Positions 53,768 to 61,602 of a stretch of DNA of 64,000 nucleotides are shown one piece after another. Source of the DNA: Ferruginibacter sp. (GTDB lineage: Bacteria; Bacteroidota; Bacteroidia; Chitinophagales; Chitinophagaceae); the NCBI GenBank assembly GCA_017983695.1, contig JAGOAX010000003.1, positions 372,001 through 436,000 on the forward strand. The letters run 5' to 3'. Position 1 is the stretch's first letter; every line of letters starts with the position of its first letter. The notes under the pieces were generated by a model that ran no database searches, had not been told where the DNA came from, and was given only the letters and a program-made list of their open reading frames with translations. Both the position numbers and the translations under genes were made by a program.

Positions 53768-54784
53768 TTGAAACTACCTGTTAAAAATATTGACCTTGAG
53801 AAAAGAATTTTTGCTGCTTCAGATGAAAATTTTACGGAGCTGGCACTGGAATTATTCCGGTTTCAATACCAGCATAATATAATTTACCGTCAATATTGCG
53901 ATACTCTAAATGTTAAGGCAGATGAGGTTGACCTAATTGAACAAATCCCTTTTCTACCCATCCAGTTTTTTAAATCGCACCAGATTAAATCAACAGATTT
54001 TGAAGCCCGGGCAGTTTTTGAAAGCAGTGGCACTACCACAAGTACAAACAGTAAGCATTTTGTAAAAGATCCGGTACTTTATAAAAAAAGCTTCGTAACT
54101 GCGTTTGAAAAATTTTACGGTACCCCAAAAAATAAATGCATCCTTGGCCTCTTACCGTCTTATTTAGAAAGAAATAATTCTTCCCTGGTATTTATGGTTG
54201 ATGAATTGATAAGAAAAAGTGACAATCGCCTGAGCGGATTTTATTTGAATGATTACGATAAACTGCATCGTACCATTTTACACAACGAAATTTTAAAGCA
54301 ACCTACAATTTTAGTTGGCGTTACCTATGCCCTGCTCGATTTTGCAACTAAATACCCCATGCAGTTACGCCACACTATAATAATGGAAACTGGTGGAATG
54401 AAAGGCCGGCGTGAAGAAATGACAAGGCAGCAGGTACATAAGGAATTACAAAATAATCTTGGTGTGGCACTTGTACATTCCGAGTATGGGATGACAGAAT
54501 TATTATCACAGGCCTATTCTAAAGGCGATGGCATTTTTCATTGCCCGCCATGGATGAAAATTTTAATAAGGGAAGAAGATGACCCGTTTTCAATAATACT
54601 GCCTGATATGGTAAAAGCTAAACCGGTTACCGGTGCAATTAATATTATTGATTTGGCAAACCTATATAGTTGCAGCTTTATTGCAAGTGAAGATGCAGGC
54701 CGTTTATTCAGCAATAACAGCTTTGAAGTATTAGGCAGAATGGATAACACCGACATAAGAGGTTGCAGTTTAATGACTATCTAA
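53768..54784 (+). CDS. LuxE-like acyl-protein synthetase / adenylate-forming acyl transferase
   Basis: 338 residues from a TTG start; an in-frame stop lies immediately upstream and no ATG fits. The adenylate-forming P-loop-like motif F-E-S-S-G-T-T-T-S-T near 84-93 and the Y-G-M-T-E segment near 240-244 match LuxE, which activates fatty acids as acyl-AMP and transfers them to a protein Cys. No luxC, luxD or reductase gene is near, so light production is not implied. In Bacteroidetes such orphans are usually annotated acyl transferase. Divergent from the lipoprotein operon, sharing a very short 35-base promoter gap. Confidence 0.85.
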   Translation: MKLPVKNIDLEKRIFAASDENFTELALELFRFQYQHNIIYRQYCDTLNVKADEVDLIEQIPFLPIQFFKSHQIKSTDFEARAVFESSGTTTSTNSKHFVKDPVLYKKSFVTAFEKFYGTPKNKCILGLLPSYLERNNSSLVFMVDELIRKSDNRLSGFYLNDYDKLHRTILHNEILKQPTILVGVTYALLDFATKYPMQLRHTIIMETGGMKGRREEMTRQQVHKELQNNLGVALVHSEYGMTELLSQAYSKGDGIFHCPPWMKILIREEDDPFSIILPDMVKAKPVTGAINIIDLANLYSCSFIASEDAGRLFSNNSFEVLGRMDNTDIRGCSLMTI

Positions 54785-54861
54785 TAATAAAGGTTATTCA
54801 CATTTTTTATTTTTGGTGCAAAAAATCATTTTATTGATGCATTTTTTAAATTCAATCTCCC

Positions 54862-54869
54862 TATCTTTG
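54862..54869 (+). promoter_or_regulatory. Putative -7 box for tRNA-Lys
   Basis: TATCTTTG matches TAnnTTTG and ends 21 bases before the tRNA 5' end, the same spacing as at tRNA-Pro. Confidence 0.55.
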
Positions 54870-54890
54870 CACTCCAAAAATAAAAAAGTT

Positions 54891-54963
54891 GAATTGGTAG
54901 CTCAGTTGGTAGAGCAATACACTTTTAATGTATGGGCCCTGGGTTCGAGTCCCAGCCAGTTCA
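54891..54963 (+). tRNA. tRNA-Lys (anticodon TTT)
   Basis: 73 bases. The acceptor stem GAATTGG pairs with CCAGTTC (one G-T), the D stem is GCTC/GAGC, the anticodon stem ATACA/TGTAT closes the loop CTTTTAA (TTT at 54924-54926), and the T arm is CTGGG-TTCGAGT-CCCAG. The discriminator is A and no CCA is encoded. Confidence 0.97.
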
Positions 54964-54964
54964 C

Positions 54965-54986
54965 AAAGCCTCCTGTTGGAGGCTTT
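54965..54986 (+). terminator. Terminator of tRNA-Lys
   Basis: Arms AAAGCCTCC and GGAGGCTTT with loop TGTT, followed by a T run, one base after the tRNA end. Confidence 0.92.
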
Positions 54987-55026
54987 TTTATTTTTTAAAA
55001 TAATATGTTCAGCCAGATAATCATTC

Positions 55027-55034
55027 TATTTTTG
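55027..55034 (+). promoter_or_regulatory. Putative -7 box for the SDR gene at 55049
   Basis: TATTTTTG matches TAnnTTTG, 14 bases before the ATG. Confidence 0.45.
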
Positions 55035-55048
55035 TTAATAATATTTAT

Positions 55049-55858
55049 ATGAGCGATTTTTTCAAAAATAAAGTAGTCGCCATTACCGGGGGAAGTAATG
55101 GAATTGGCAAAGCACTGGTTGATGCCCTTATTTCAATGGGTGCAAAAGTTGCTACCTGTAGCCGCAACCAGGATAAGCTTTACGATCTGCAGGTAAGGCA
55201 TTCTGGTATGCCCTTACATACCGTTGTTACTGATGTAAGCAATTTAAACGATTGCAAAAATTTTATCACCTCCACCATAAATACTTTTGGAGGTATTGAT
55301 ATATTAATAAACAACGCCGGCATATCAATGAGGGCATTAATAAAAGATGCCGAAATAGATGTGTTGAAAAAAGTAATGGATATTAATTATTACGGTACTG
55401 TATATTGTACCAAACTGGCGCTTAACTCAATAATAGAAAGAAAAGGGACTATTGTTGGAATATCTTCGATTGCCGGTTACCGGGGCTTACCTGGCCGCAG
55501 TGGTTACTCGGCAAGTAAATTTGCCGTTAACGGCTGGCTGGAAGCTGTAAGAACTGAATTAATGCATGATGGCGTTAATGTAATGTGGGTTTGCCCTGGT
55601 TTTACCAGTTCAAATATTAGGAATGTGGCACTGAACAGCAAAGGACAATCGCAGGGAGAAAGCCCGATGGATGAGGGTAAGATGATGAGCTCTGAAGCAT
55701 GTGCTGCACATATTTTGAGAGCTATTGAAAAACGTAAACGTACATTAGTACTTACATTTACAGGAAAAAGAACGGTTTTTATGAATAAATTTTTCCCGGG
55801 CTGGGCCGATAAGCTTGCCCATAAATTCTTTTTTAAAAATGGAGAACTGATACGTTAA
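55049..55858 (+). CDS. SDR-family oxidoreductase (classical, catalytic triad intact)
   Basis: 269 residues. The cofactor loop is T-G-G-S-N-G-I-G near 13-20, N-N-A-G-I near 90-94, catalytic Ser in I-S-S-I-A-G near 141-146 and the active Y-S-A-S-K near 155-159. This is the classical SDR set, unlike the enzyme at 30741. The C-terminal tail is basic and hydrophobic, similar to membrane-associated SDRs acting on lipids or retinoid-like substrates. Substrate unknown. It stands between tRNA-Lys and the SAM hydroxide transferase gene and is the first gene of that run. Confidence 0.9.
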   Translation: MSDFFKNKVVAITGGSNGIGKALVDALISMGAKVATCSRNQDKLYDLQVRHSGMPLHTVVTDVSNLNDCKNFITSTINTFGGIDILINNAGISMRALIKDAEIDVLKKVMDINYYGTVYCTKLALNSIIERKGTIVGISSIAGYRGLPGRSGYSASKFAVNGWLEAVRTELMHDGVNVMWVCPGFTSSNIRNVALNSKGQSQGESPMDEGKMMSSEACAAHILRAIEKRKRTLVLTFTGKRTVFMNKFFPGWADKLAHKFFFKNGELIR

Positions 55859-55943
55859 CCGGTTAATTCGTAAAGCCTGTTAATACATTAGTTAATAAAC
55901 AAATCAACCAATAAACAACAAATTAACCGATTAACAATTACAA

Positions 55944-56771
55944 ATGCCTTTACTTACCCTTACATCCGATATTGGCCACCAGGATTTTTTGGTTGGTGCA
56001 GTAAAAGGGCAATTATTACAGGCAAATACCGATTTTAATATTGTTGATATAACACATCACCTCTCTCCGTTTAATTATCCCCAGGCGGCTTATGTATGCA
56101 GGAATGCCATAAAAAACTTTCCACCAGGCACTTTTCATTTAGTATTAGTAAACCTGTTTGATGAAAAACCGGAACATATGCTGCTGGCTGAACATAATGG
56201 CCATTTTATTGCCTGTGCCGATAATGGCTTGCTTACTATGATACTGGAAGAGGTACCGCAAAAAGTAGTGGCACTAACACTGGAAAAAACACAGCAGAAA
56301 AATACCCTGTATTGCACTACAATTTTTGCTAAAGCATTTAACCAGTTAGTTAGCGGTAAAACAATTGAAGAAATTGGCGATATTTCAGTTTCGATGCAGG
56401 TGAAAAATCCGTTAAAACCCATGCTGGGCAATAACTGGATAGAAGGCCAGATCATTTTTATAGATAATTTTGAAAACGTTATTGTAAATATTCACAAAGA
56501 AGAATTTGAAGAACAGCGTAGAGGCCGCAGTTTTAAAATTATGTTTAAAAGAGATGAGGTGATTGATAAAGTAAGTGAATCTTACGCCGATGTTACTGAA
56601 GGCGAAAAATTGGCACTGTTTAACTCGGCAGGTTATCTTGAAATTGCCATTAATAAAGGTAATGCCGCAGGATTGTTGGGCTTACAGGGATTTTCAGAAA
56701 AACAACAGCAACAAAATCAATATATCAACAGCAGGATGTTTTATCAAACAGTAAGAGTTTACTTTGAATAG
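55944..56771 (+). CDS. SAM hydroxide adenosyltransferase (DUF62 family)
   Basis: 275 residues. The N-terminal L-T-S-D-I-G-H-Q-D-F-L-V-G-A-V-K-G near 5-21 and V-D-I-T-H-H-L near 37-43 are characteristic of the SAM-dependent chlorinase/fluorinase fold. Family members without halogenase loops hydrolyse SAM to adenosine and methionine with hydroxide (DUF62). The later F-I-D-N-F-E-N-V-I-V-N-I near 174-185 fits the C-terminal beta-barrel. It is cytoplasmic. The 85-base spacer before it is rich in short AAACAA/TTAAC strings. Confidence 0.92.
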   Translation: MPLLTLTSDIGHQDFLVGAVKGQLLQANTDFNIVDITHHLSPFNYPQAAYVCRNAIKNFPPGTFHLVLVNLFDEKPEHMLLAEHNGHFIACADNGLLTMILEEVPQKVVALTLEKTQQKNTLYCTTIFAKAFNQLVSGKTIEEIGDISVSMQVKNPLKPMLGNNWIEGQIIFIDNFENVIVNIHKEEFEEQRRGRSFKIMFKRDEVIDKVSESYADVTEGEKLALFNSAGYLEIAINKGNAAGLLGLQGFSEKQQQQNQYINSRMFYQTVRVYFE

Positions 56772-56818
56772 CCTGATGCCTGTTAAAAAAATCTAAACCA
56801 TATTTATTACCACCAGAG

Positions 56819-57406
56819 GTGGATTTCGATTTGACTTTTTTACGAAACATACCAACTACAGAAACTGATAAAGAACTGGTTGCTGCTTTTAAAAAAAGCG
56901 GCGAAATCAATTATTTAAGTACTTTATACCAACGGTATATGGACCTTGCATTTGGTATTTGCCTTAAATACTTTAAGGATGCAGAACGAAGTAAGGATGC
57001 TGTGATGGAAATTTTTGAAGAGCTGAATTCCAAACTTCGTCAACACGAAGTGGAGAATTTTAAAGGCTGGCTGCATGTTTTGGCACGAAATTATTGCTTA
57101 ATGCAGTTGAGAAGCCCCCGTAATGTTAAAACCACAGAATTTAGTGCCAACTTTATGCAATCGGAAGAAAATACGCATCTGAATGGCGAGGCATTGGAAA
57201 AGGAAAACAATTTTATTAAATTAGAACAATGTTTACAAACATTACCCGATGAGCAGAAAGATACAGTACGGTTATTTTACCTTGAGAATAAATGCTATAA
57301 CGAAATAGCCGCAATTACAGGGTACGATTGGAATAAAGTGAGAAGTTATATACAGAACGGAAGGAGAAATTTGAAATTGTGTATGGAGAGTAAAGGAAAC
57401 TTATAA
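56819..57406 (+). CDS. ECF-type RNA polymerase sigma factor
   Basis: 195 residues from a GTG start (MDFDLTFL), since no ATG fits. Region 2 (about 28-95) includes L-Y-Q-R-Y-M-D-L-A-F-G-I and A-V-M-E-I-F-E-E-L with a W-L-H-V-L-A-R-N-Y segment. Region 4 (about 140-190) carries L-P-D-E-Q-K-D-T-V-R-L-F-Y-L-E and a helix-turn-helix with Y-N-E-I-A-A-I-T-G-Y. It directs transcription of an unknown regulon. The following gene, 24 bases on, has an anti-sigma-type N-terminus and probably controls it. Confidence 0.92.
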   Translation: MDFDLTFLRNIPTTETDKELVAAFKKSGEINYLSTLYQRYMDLAFGICLKYFKDAERSKDAVMEIFEELNSKLRQHEVENFKGWLHVLARNYCLMQLRSPRNVKTTEFSANFMQSEENTHLNGEALEKENNFIKLEQCLQTLPDEQKDTVRLFYLENKCYNEIAAITGYDWNKVRSYIQNGRRNLKLCMESKGNL

Positions 57407-57430
57407 TTAAGTTTTAAAGTTAAAATTTTA

Positions 57431-58804
57431 ATGTTCGAAAAAGAAAACCATATTAATTACACTGCAGAAGATATACAGCAATATCTTTCCGGCAAGCTTA
57501 CGCCTTTGCAGATGAATGCAATGGAAAAAGCTGCATTGACTGATCCCTTTTTGGCTGAGGCCATTGAAGGTTACGAAAGCATGCAACAGGAGGACTGGAA
57601 AAAACAACTGGCTGAATTAAAAGAAGGATTTAGCCAACAAAAAAATACTACCGCCAAAGTAATTGCATTACCAAGGAAAACCAATTGGTTTAAATATGCT
57701 GCAGCGGTTTTATTAATTGGTGGAACAGCAACGATTTCTTACTGGCTTATAAATAAAAAAGAGGACCAGCAGCAAATTGCACAAACTGTAAAAACAACTA
57801 GTGCATCAGATTCAATACAACCTGCTGCTACAAATAAAGAAGTGATTGCAGACAGTCAAAAAGCAAATACCACTGGAGTAACAGTACCTGTTGATAATAA
57901 TTTTGCAACCATTGATAAAAATGCAGATGCTGTAACAGAAAAAATAAAACCAGACAGTAATTTTATTTATAAACCTGCTGTTCAGACCCCGGCTGAATTT
58001 GCAAAATTAAATGACGGAAAAATAAGGGAAGATGTTGTTGTTAATCAACAAACCACTTCGGCAGCTAATGCAGCTACACCACCTGCTACTTCAAATACTG
58101 TTAAAGAAGGATTTTATAATAAAACAGCAACCCGGCAGGAAGAACTTAAAAAAACTGATGCCGTTGAAATGAGGGAAAAAGCCGGCAGTAAAGATGAACA
58201 GCAACTTAACCGTAATTTTATTGCACAGGTTGTTGGTCCTGATAATACGCCCCTGCCCTTTGCCAACATCAGCATTAAAAGTGAAAATTTTGGAGCCTAC
58301 GCCGATGTGCAGGGTAATTTCAGATTGGTATCTCCCGACTCCTTACTTACTGTAGAAATAAGATCTGCCGGTTATCAGCCAAAATCATACACCTTAAAAA
58401 GTGATGTAGCACAAAACAAAATTGTATTGGCAGAAGATAACCTGGCATTTAAACAAAAAACTGTTGTAAGCGGTAGTACTGCTGCAAGAAGTGTTGTTTC
58501 CAGAAGGGCAACTTTGTTGAAAGATTCAGTTATAAATGTGGAGCCTGCCGATGGCTGGGACAATTACAATACTTACGTTGATAATAATATTGAAATACCC
58601 GACGATATTTTAACCAAAAATATTCACGGCCAGGTAGAACTTTCTTTTGATGTAAAATCAAATGGCAGCATAACCAACATAAAAGTAGATAAATCCCTAT
58701 GCAACAATTGCGACGAAGTGGCCAAACGCCTTATTGAACAGGGGCCGCAATGGAAAGTTAAAAAAGGAAGAAAAGGCAGGGGCAAAATAACCGTACAATT
58801 CTGA
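57431..58804 (+). CDS. Anti-sigma-like membrane protein with carboxypeptidase-regulatory and TonB C-terminal domains
   Basis: 457 residues. The cytoplasmic part (1-85) has I-N-Y-T-A-E-D-I-Q-Q-Y-L-S-G-K-L-T near 8-24, the start seen in Bacteroidetes anti-sigma proteins, followed by one membrane helix (86-107). The periplasmic part has a long Thr/Ala/Gln-rich linker, a CarboxypepD_reg-like domain (about 266-325; L-P-F-A-N-I-S-I-K and A-Y-A-D-V-Q-G-N-F-R-L) and a TonB C-terminal domain (about 388-457; G-Q-V-E-L-S-F-D-V, then C-N-N-C-D-E-V-A). It may link outer-membrane receptor state to the sigma factor just upstream. The domain assignments are by pattern. Confidence 0.85.
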   Translation: MFEKENHINYTAEDIQQYLSGKLTPLQMNAMEKAALTDPFLAEAIEGYESMQQEDWKKQLAELKEGFSQQKNTTAKVIALPRKTNWFKYAAAVLLIGGTATISYWLINKKEDQQQIAQTVKTTSASDSIQPAATNKEVIADSQKANTTGVTVPVDNNFATIDKNADAVTEKIKPDSNFIYKPAVQTPAEFAKLNDGKIREDVVVNQQTTSAANAATPPATSNTVKEGFYNKTATRQEELKKTDAVEMREKAGSKDEQQLNRNFIAQVVGPDNTPLPFANISIKSENFGAYADVQGNFRLVSPDSLLTVEIRSAGYQPKSYTLKSDVAQNKIVLAEDNLAFKQKTVVSGSTAARSVVSRRATLLKDSVINVEPADGWDNYNTYVDNNIEIPDDILTKNIHGQVELSFDVKSNGSITNIKVDKSLCNNCDEVAKRLIEQGPQWKVKKGRKGRGKITVQF

Positions 58805-58881
58805 TAATTGTTACCGGTTAAATATTTTTCCATCAAGTTTATACAAATTCATTTACTACATTACAGCCTAAAATTTTATTT

Positions 58882-59712
58882 ATGAAAAAAATGATGCTTG
58901 CATTAGCTGCATGTTGTTTTTATACACTTGCCGGTATTGCACAGGTTAAAATGCCAGCCCCTTCACCTACACAAACCATTAAACAGGATTTTGGTATGGG
59001 AGCTATTGAATTAACTTACTCAAGGCCAAATGCCAAAGGCCGTAAAGTTTTCGGCGACCTTGTGCCTTACAATAAATTATGGCGTACAGGTGCCAACAGT
59101 GCCACCAAAATTGTTTTTAATGATGCTGTAGAATTAGGAGGGAAAAAAGTTGATACCGGAACCTATGTGTTATATACGATTCCCGGAGTGGACAGCTGGG
59201 AAATTATTCTTAATAAAGGATTAAACAACTGGGGCATTGATGGATATAAAGAAAGCGAAGATGTTATCCGCTTTAGAGTTGAACCGAAAAAATCAAAAAA
59301 CCACATCGAAACATTTACTATTGAGTTTGGCAATATCCAACCGGAAAGCTGCGAATTATCTATTAAATGGGCAAAAACAACTGTATCAATACCGGTAACA
59401 ACAAATATTAAAGACCGTGTAAGAGCACAAATTGAAAAAGCCATGCAAACAGATAAAAAACCGTACTGGCAGGCTGCACAATTTTATAATGAATACGATA
59501 ATAACCAGGCAAAGGCTTTAGAAAACTGTACTAAAGCAATTGAAGGAAATACTAAAGCCTTCTGGATGTATTTATACAAAGCTAAAATTCAAAAAGAAAT
59601 GGGTGATAAAGCCGGGGCAAAAGCAAGCGCAAAAAAATCACTTGAACTGGCTAAGGAAGCTAAAAATGATGATTATGTAAAAATGAATGAAGAGCTTTTG
59701 AAAAAATTATAA
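58882..59712 (+). CDS. DUF2911 domain protein with TPR-like C-terminus, secreted
   Basis: 276 residues. Signal peptide to about residue 20 (ends A-G-I-A-Q). DUF2911 (about 22-170) is marked by the T-Q-T-I-K-Q-D-F-G-M-G-A-I-E-L-T-Y-S-R-P segment near 31-50 and W-R-T-G-A-N-S-A-T near 71-79. Residues about 185-276 are helical with TPR-like features (A-L-E-N-C-T-K-A-I). Likely periplasmic; family function unknown. The terminator downstream is shared with the convergent symporter gene. Confidence 0.87.
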   Translation: MKKMMLALAACCFYTLAGIAQVKMPAPSPTQTIKQDFGMGAIELTYSRPNAKGRKVFGDLVPYNKLWRTGANSATKIVFNDAVELGGKKVDTGTYVLYTIPGVDSWEIILNKGLNNWGIDGYKESEDVIRFRVEPKKSKNHIETFTIEFGNIQPESCELSIKWAKTTVSIPVTTNIKDRVRAQIEKAMQTDKKPYWQAAQFYNEYDNNQAKALENCTKAIEGNTKAFWMYLYKAKIQKEMGDKAGAKASAKKSLELAKEAKNDDYVKMNEELLKKL

Positions 59713-59735
59713 AGTGTGAGTATTAAGTTATATGT

Positions 59736-59764
59736 AAAAGGCGCTGTAGGTTACAGCGCCTTTT
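59736..59764. terminator. Bidirectional terminator shared by the DUF2911 and symporter genes
   Basis: Perfect 13-base arms (59736-59748, 59752-59764) with a 3-base loop, T run on the plus side and A run on the other. The distal arm overlaps the last codons and stop of the symporter gene. Confidence 0.92.
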
Positions 59765-61376
59765 CTTTTACAAAAGGGTGTATTAAGCAACTTAGTACAA
59801 ATACCAGTACAGCACCAATTACATTCAGCCATAAAAAAGAAATCACGTCCAGTTTATAAATAACAATTACAAGCAGTTCAGATATTACTGCAGCATAAAA
59901 TACCGCATTGCCTTTTACAAACTTTAACCAGAAGGCAACAAGAAAAACGCCGAGGATAACCCCATAAAACAGTGAGCCGATAATATTTACAGCTTCAATT
60001 AAACTGTTGCCGATATTATAAGCAAACATGGAAATGATAATAGAGAATACACCCCAGCCTAAAGTGTACCACTGCGAAATTTTATACTCTTCAATTTCAG
60101 TTCCTTTTTTTACAAAGAATTTTTTATGAAAATCTATCACCGAACATGCAGCCAGGGAATTAAGTGCTGCCGCTATACTTCCCCAGGCGGCTAAAAAAAT
60201 GATGGCAAAAATTAACCCTATCAATCCTACCGGTAAATTCTCTTTTACAAACCATAGAAAAATATAATTGGTATCATTTGGTTTTTGATCGGGCAGTGCC
60301 CTCTCCATTACACCTTTAAATGTTTTACGTATTCCATTGGCTGCCGCCATATCTTTTTTTGCAAAAGCTGTTGCATATTGATCTTCCAGCAGTATCAGCG
60401 AATCTCTTTTTACAGTTTGCTTTGCCTGCTGCAGGGTTGTATTATCAAAATATACAGGCCCTTTGTTGTATTGATAAAAAGAAAAGATCAGTATCCCGAT
60501 TAATAAAATAAAAAACTGCATGGGCACTTTTACCAAACCATTAATCAATAACCCTTTCCTGCTTTCGGTTATGTTTTTTGCCGTTAAATACCTGCCCACC
60601 TGGCTGTGGTCAGTACCAAAGTAACTGAGTGCTAAAAAGAATCCACCAATTAAACCGCTCCAGATATTATACTTGTCTTTCCAGTCAAAACCATCTTTAT
60701 TAAAGCCTGTGGTAATAATATTCATCTTACCATTTTGCCCACCCACTTTTAATGCATCTGTAAAACCCACAGCATCGGGCAATAATTTTACAGCTAAATA
60801 TCCTGTTATAAATAACGCTACAAACACAATTATCATTTGCAGCTTTTGGGTATGTGCTACAGCTTTTGCGCCCCCACTAATAGTATAAATGATCAATAAG
60901 CCACCCATAACTAAATTGGTATAATAAATATTCCAACCCATTAACGAACTTAATACCAGCGATGGCGCAAAAATGGAAACCCCGGTACTTAACCCTCTCG
61001 ACAACAAAAATAAAGCTGAAGTAAAAGTTCTTGTCTTTACATCAAAGCGATGCTCTAAAAATTCATATGCTGTAAAAACTTTTAGTTTACTAAAAACCGG
61101 CACAAAAAAAATGCTGATAACGATCATTGCCAATGGCAAACCAAAATAGTATTGTACAAACCGCATTCCATCGCTGTAAGCCTGGCCGGGCCCTGTTAAA
61201 AAAGTTATGGCACTGGCCTGCGTACCCATTATACTTAATAGTACCAGGTACCATGGTAAACTCCGGTTACTGAGGAAATAACCTTCTAAATTTTTTGTTG
61301 TACGGCTTTTATAAATACCATAAACAATAATGGAGGTTAATGTAATAATCAATATAGCCCAATCAATCCTGTTCAT
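59751..61376 (-). CDS. Sodium:solute symporter (SSS family)
   Basis: 541 residues with about 13 membrane helices. G-Y-F-L-S-N-R-S-L-P-W-Y near 32-43 and the sodium-site region S-I-M-G-T-Q-A-S-A-I-T-F-L near 48-60 are typical. The G-R-Y-L-T-A-K near 265-271 matches SSS members. A hydrophilic loop near 310-365 is charged. It takes up a solute such as a sugar or acid with Na+; the substrate is not identified. Its ATG overlaps the TGA of a 34-codon gene, so the two are coupled. The last codons lie in the shared terminator. Confidence 0.92.
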   Translation of the reverse strand: MNRIDWAILIITLTSIIVYGIYKSRTTKNLEGYFLSNRSLPWYLVLLSIMGTQASAITFLTGPGQAYSDGMRFVQYYFGLPLAMIVISIFFVPVFSKLKVFTAYEFLEHRFDVKTRTFTSALFLLSRGLSTGVSIFAPSLVLSSLMGWNIYYTNLVMGGLLIIYTISGGAKAVAHTQKLQMIIVFVALFITGYLAVKLLPDAVGFTDALKVGGQNGKMNIITTGFNKDGFDWKDKYNIWSGLIGGFFLALSYFGTDHSQVGRYLTAKNITESRKGLLINGLVKVPMQFFILLIGILIFSFYQYNKGPVYFDNTTLQQAKQTVKRDSLILLEDQYATAFAKKDMAAANGIRKTFKGVMERALPDQKPNDTNYIFLWFVKENLPVGLIGLIFAIIFLAAWGSIAAALNSLAACSVIDFHKKFFVKKGTEIEEYKISQWYTLGWGVFSIIISMFAYNIGNSLIEAVNIIGSLFYGVILGVFLVAFWLKFVKGNAVFYAAVISELLVIVIYKLDVISFLWLNVIGAVLVFVLSCLIHPFVKEKAL

Positions 61377-61477
61377 GAAAAGTACTTAGTAATTAAATAA
61401 AAAACAATAACCTGCGCTACTAAAAAAAGCAGTACACCAATATACCATTTGCGCCAGTATGATTTTTCGTTTTGCAT
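61373..61477 (-). CDS. 34-residue membrane micro-protein coupled to the symporter
   Basis: Begins M-Q-N-E-K-S-Y-W-R-K-W-Y and continues as a single hydrophobic helix ending I-T-K-Y-F-S. The TGA overlaps the ATG of the symporter gene in an ATGA junction, which indicates translational coupling. A positive N-terminus (W-R-K-W) before the helix predicts an inside N-terminus. By analogy with small partner proteins of other transporters it may be a subunit or assembly factor, which is an inference. No clear -7 box is upstream. Confidence 0.7.
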   Translation of the reverse strand: MQNEKSYWRKWYIGVLLFLVAQVIVFYLITKYFS

Positions 61478-61602
61478 TTTTGTAACAATCGTTTAAGCTT
61501 TGTCAACATCGTTGTGTCATTCACTTGTGCAGTTAATTCTTTATTCAGCTTTTATCGTAGCGTAATTTGTTGACCAGCTACAGCAGAATTTCAGCACTCA
61601 AC

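Noticed and set aside
53768..54784. Bioluminescence operon suggested by LuxE similarity
   Set aside because: No luciferase, luxC or luxD gene is in the window.
55859..55943. AAACAA/TTAAC-rich spacer before the SAM hydroxide transferase gene
   Set aside because: Irregular short strings without a constant unit; probably ordinary AT-rich spacer DNA.
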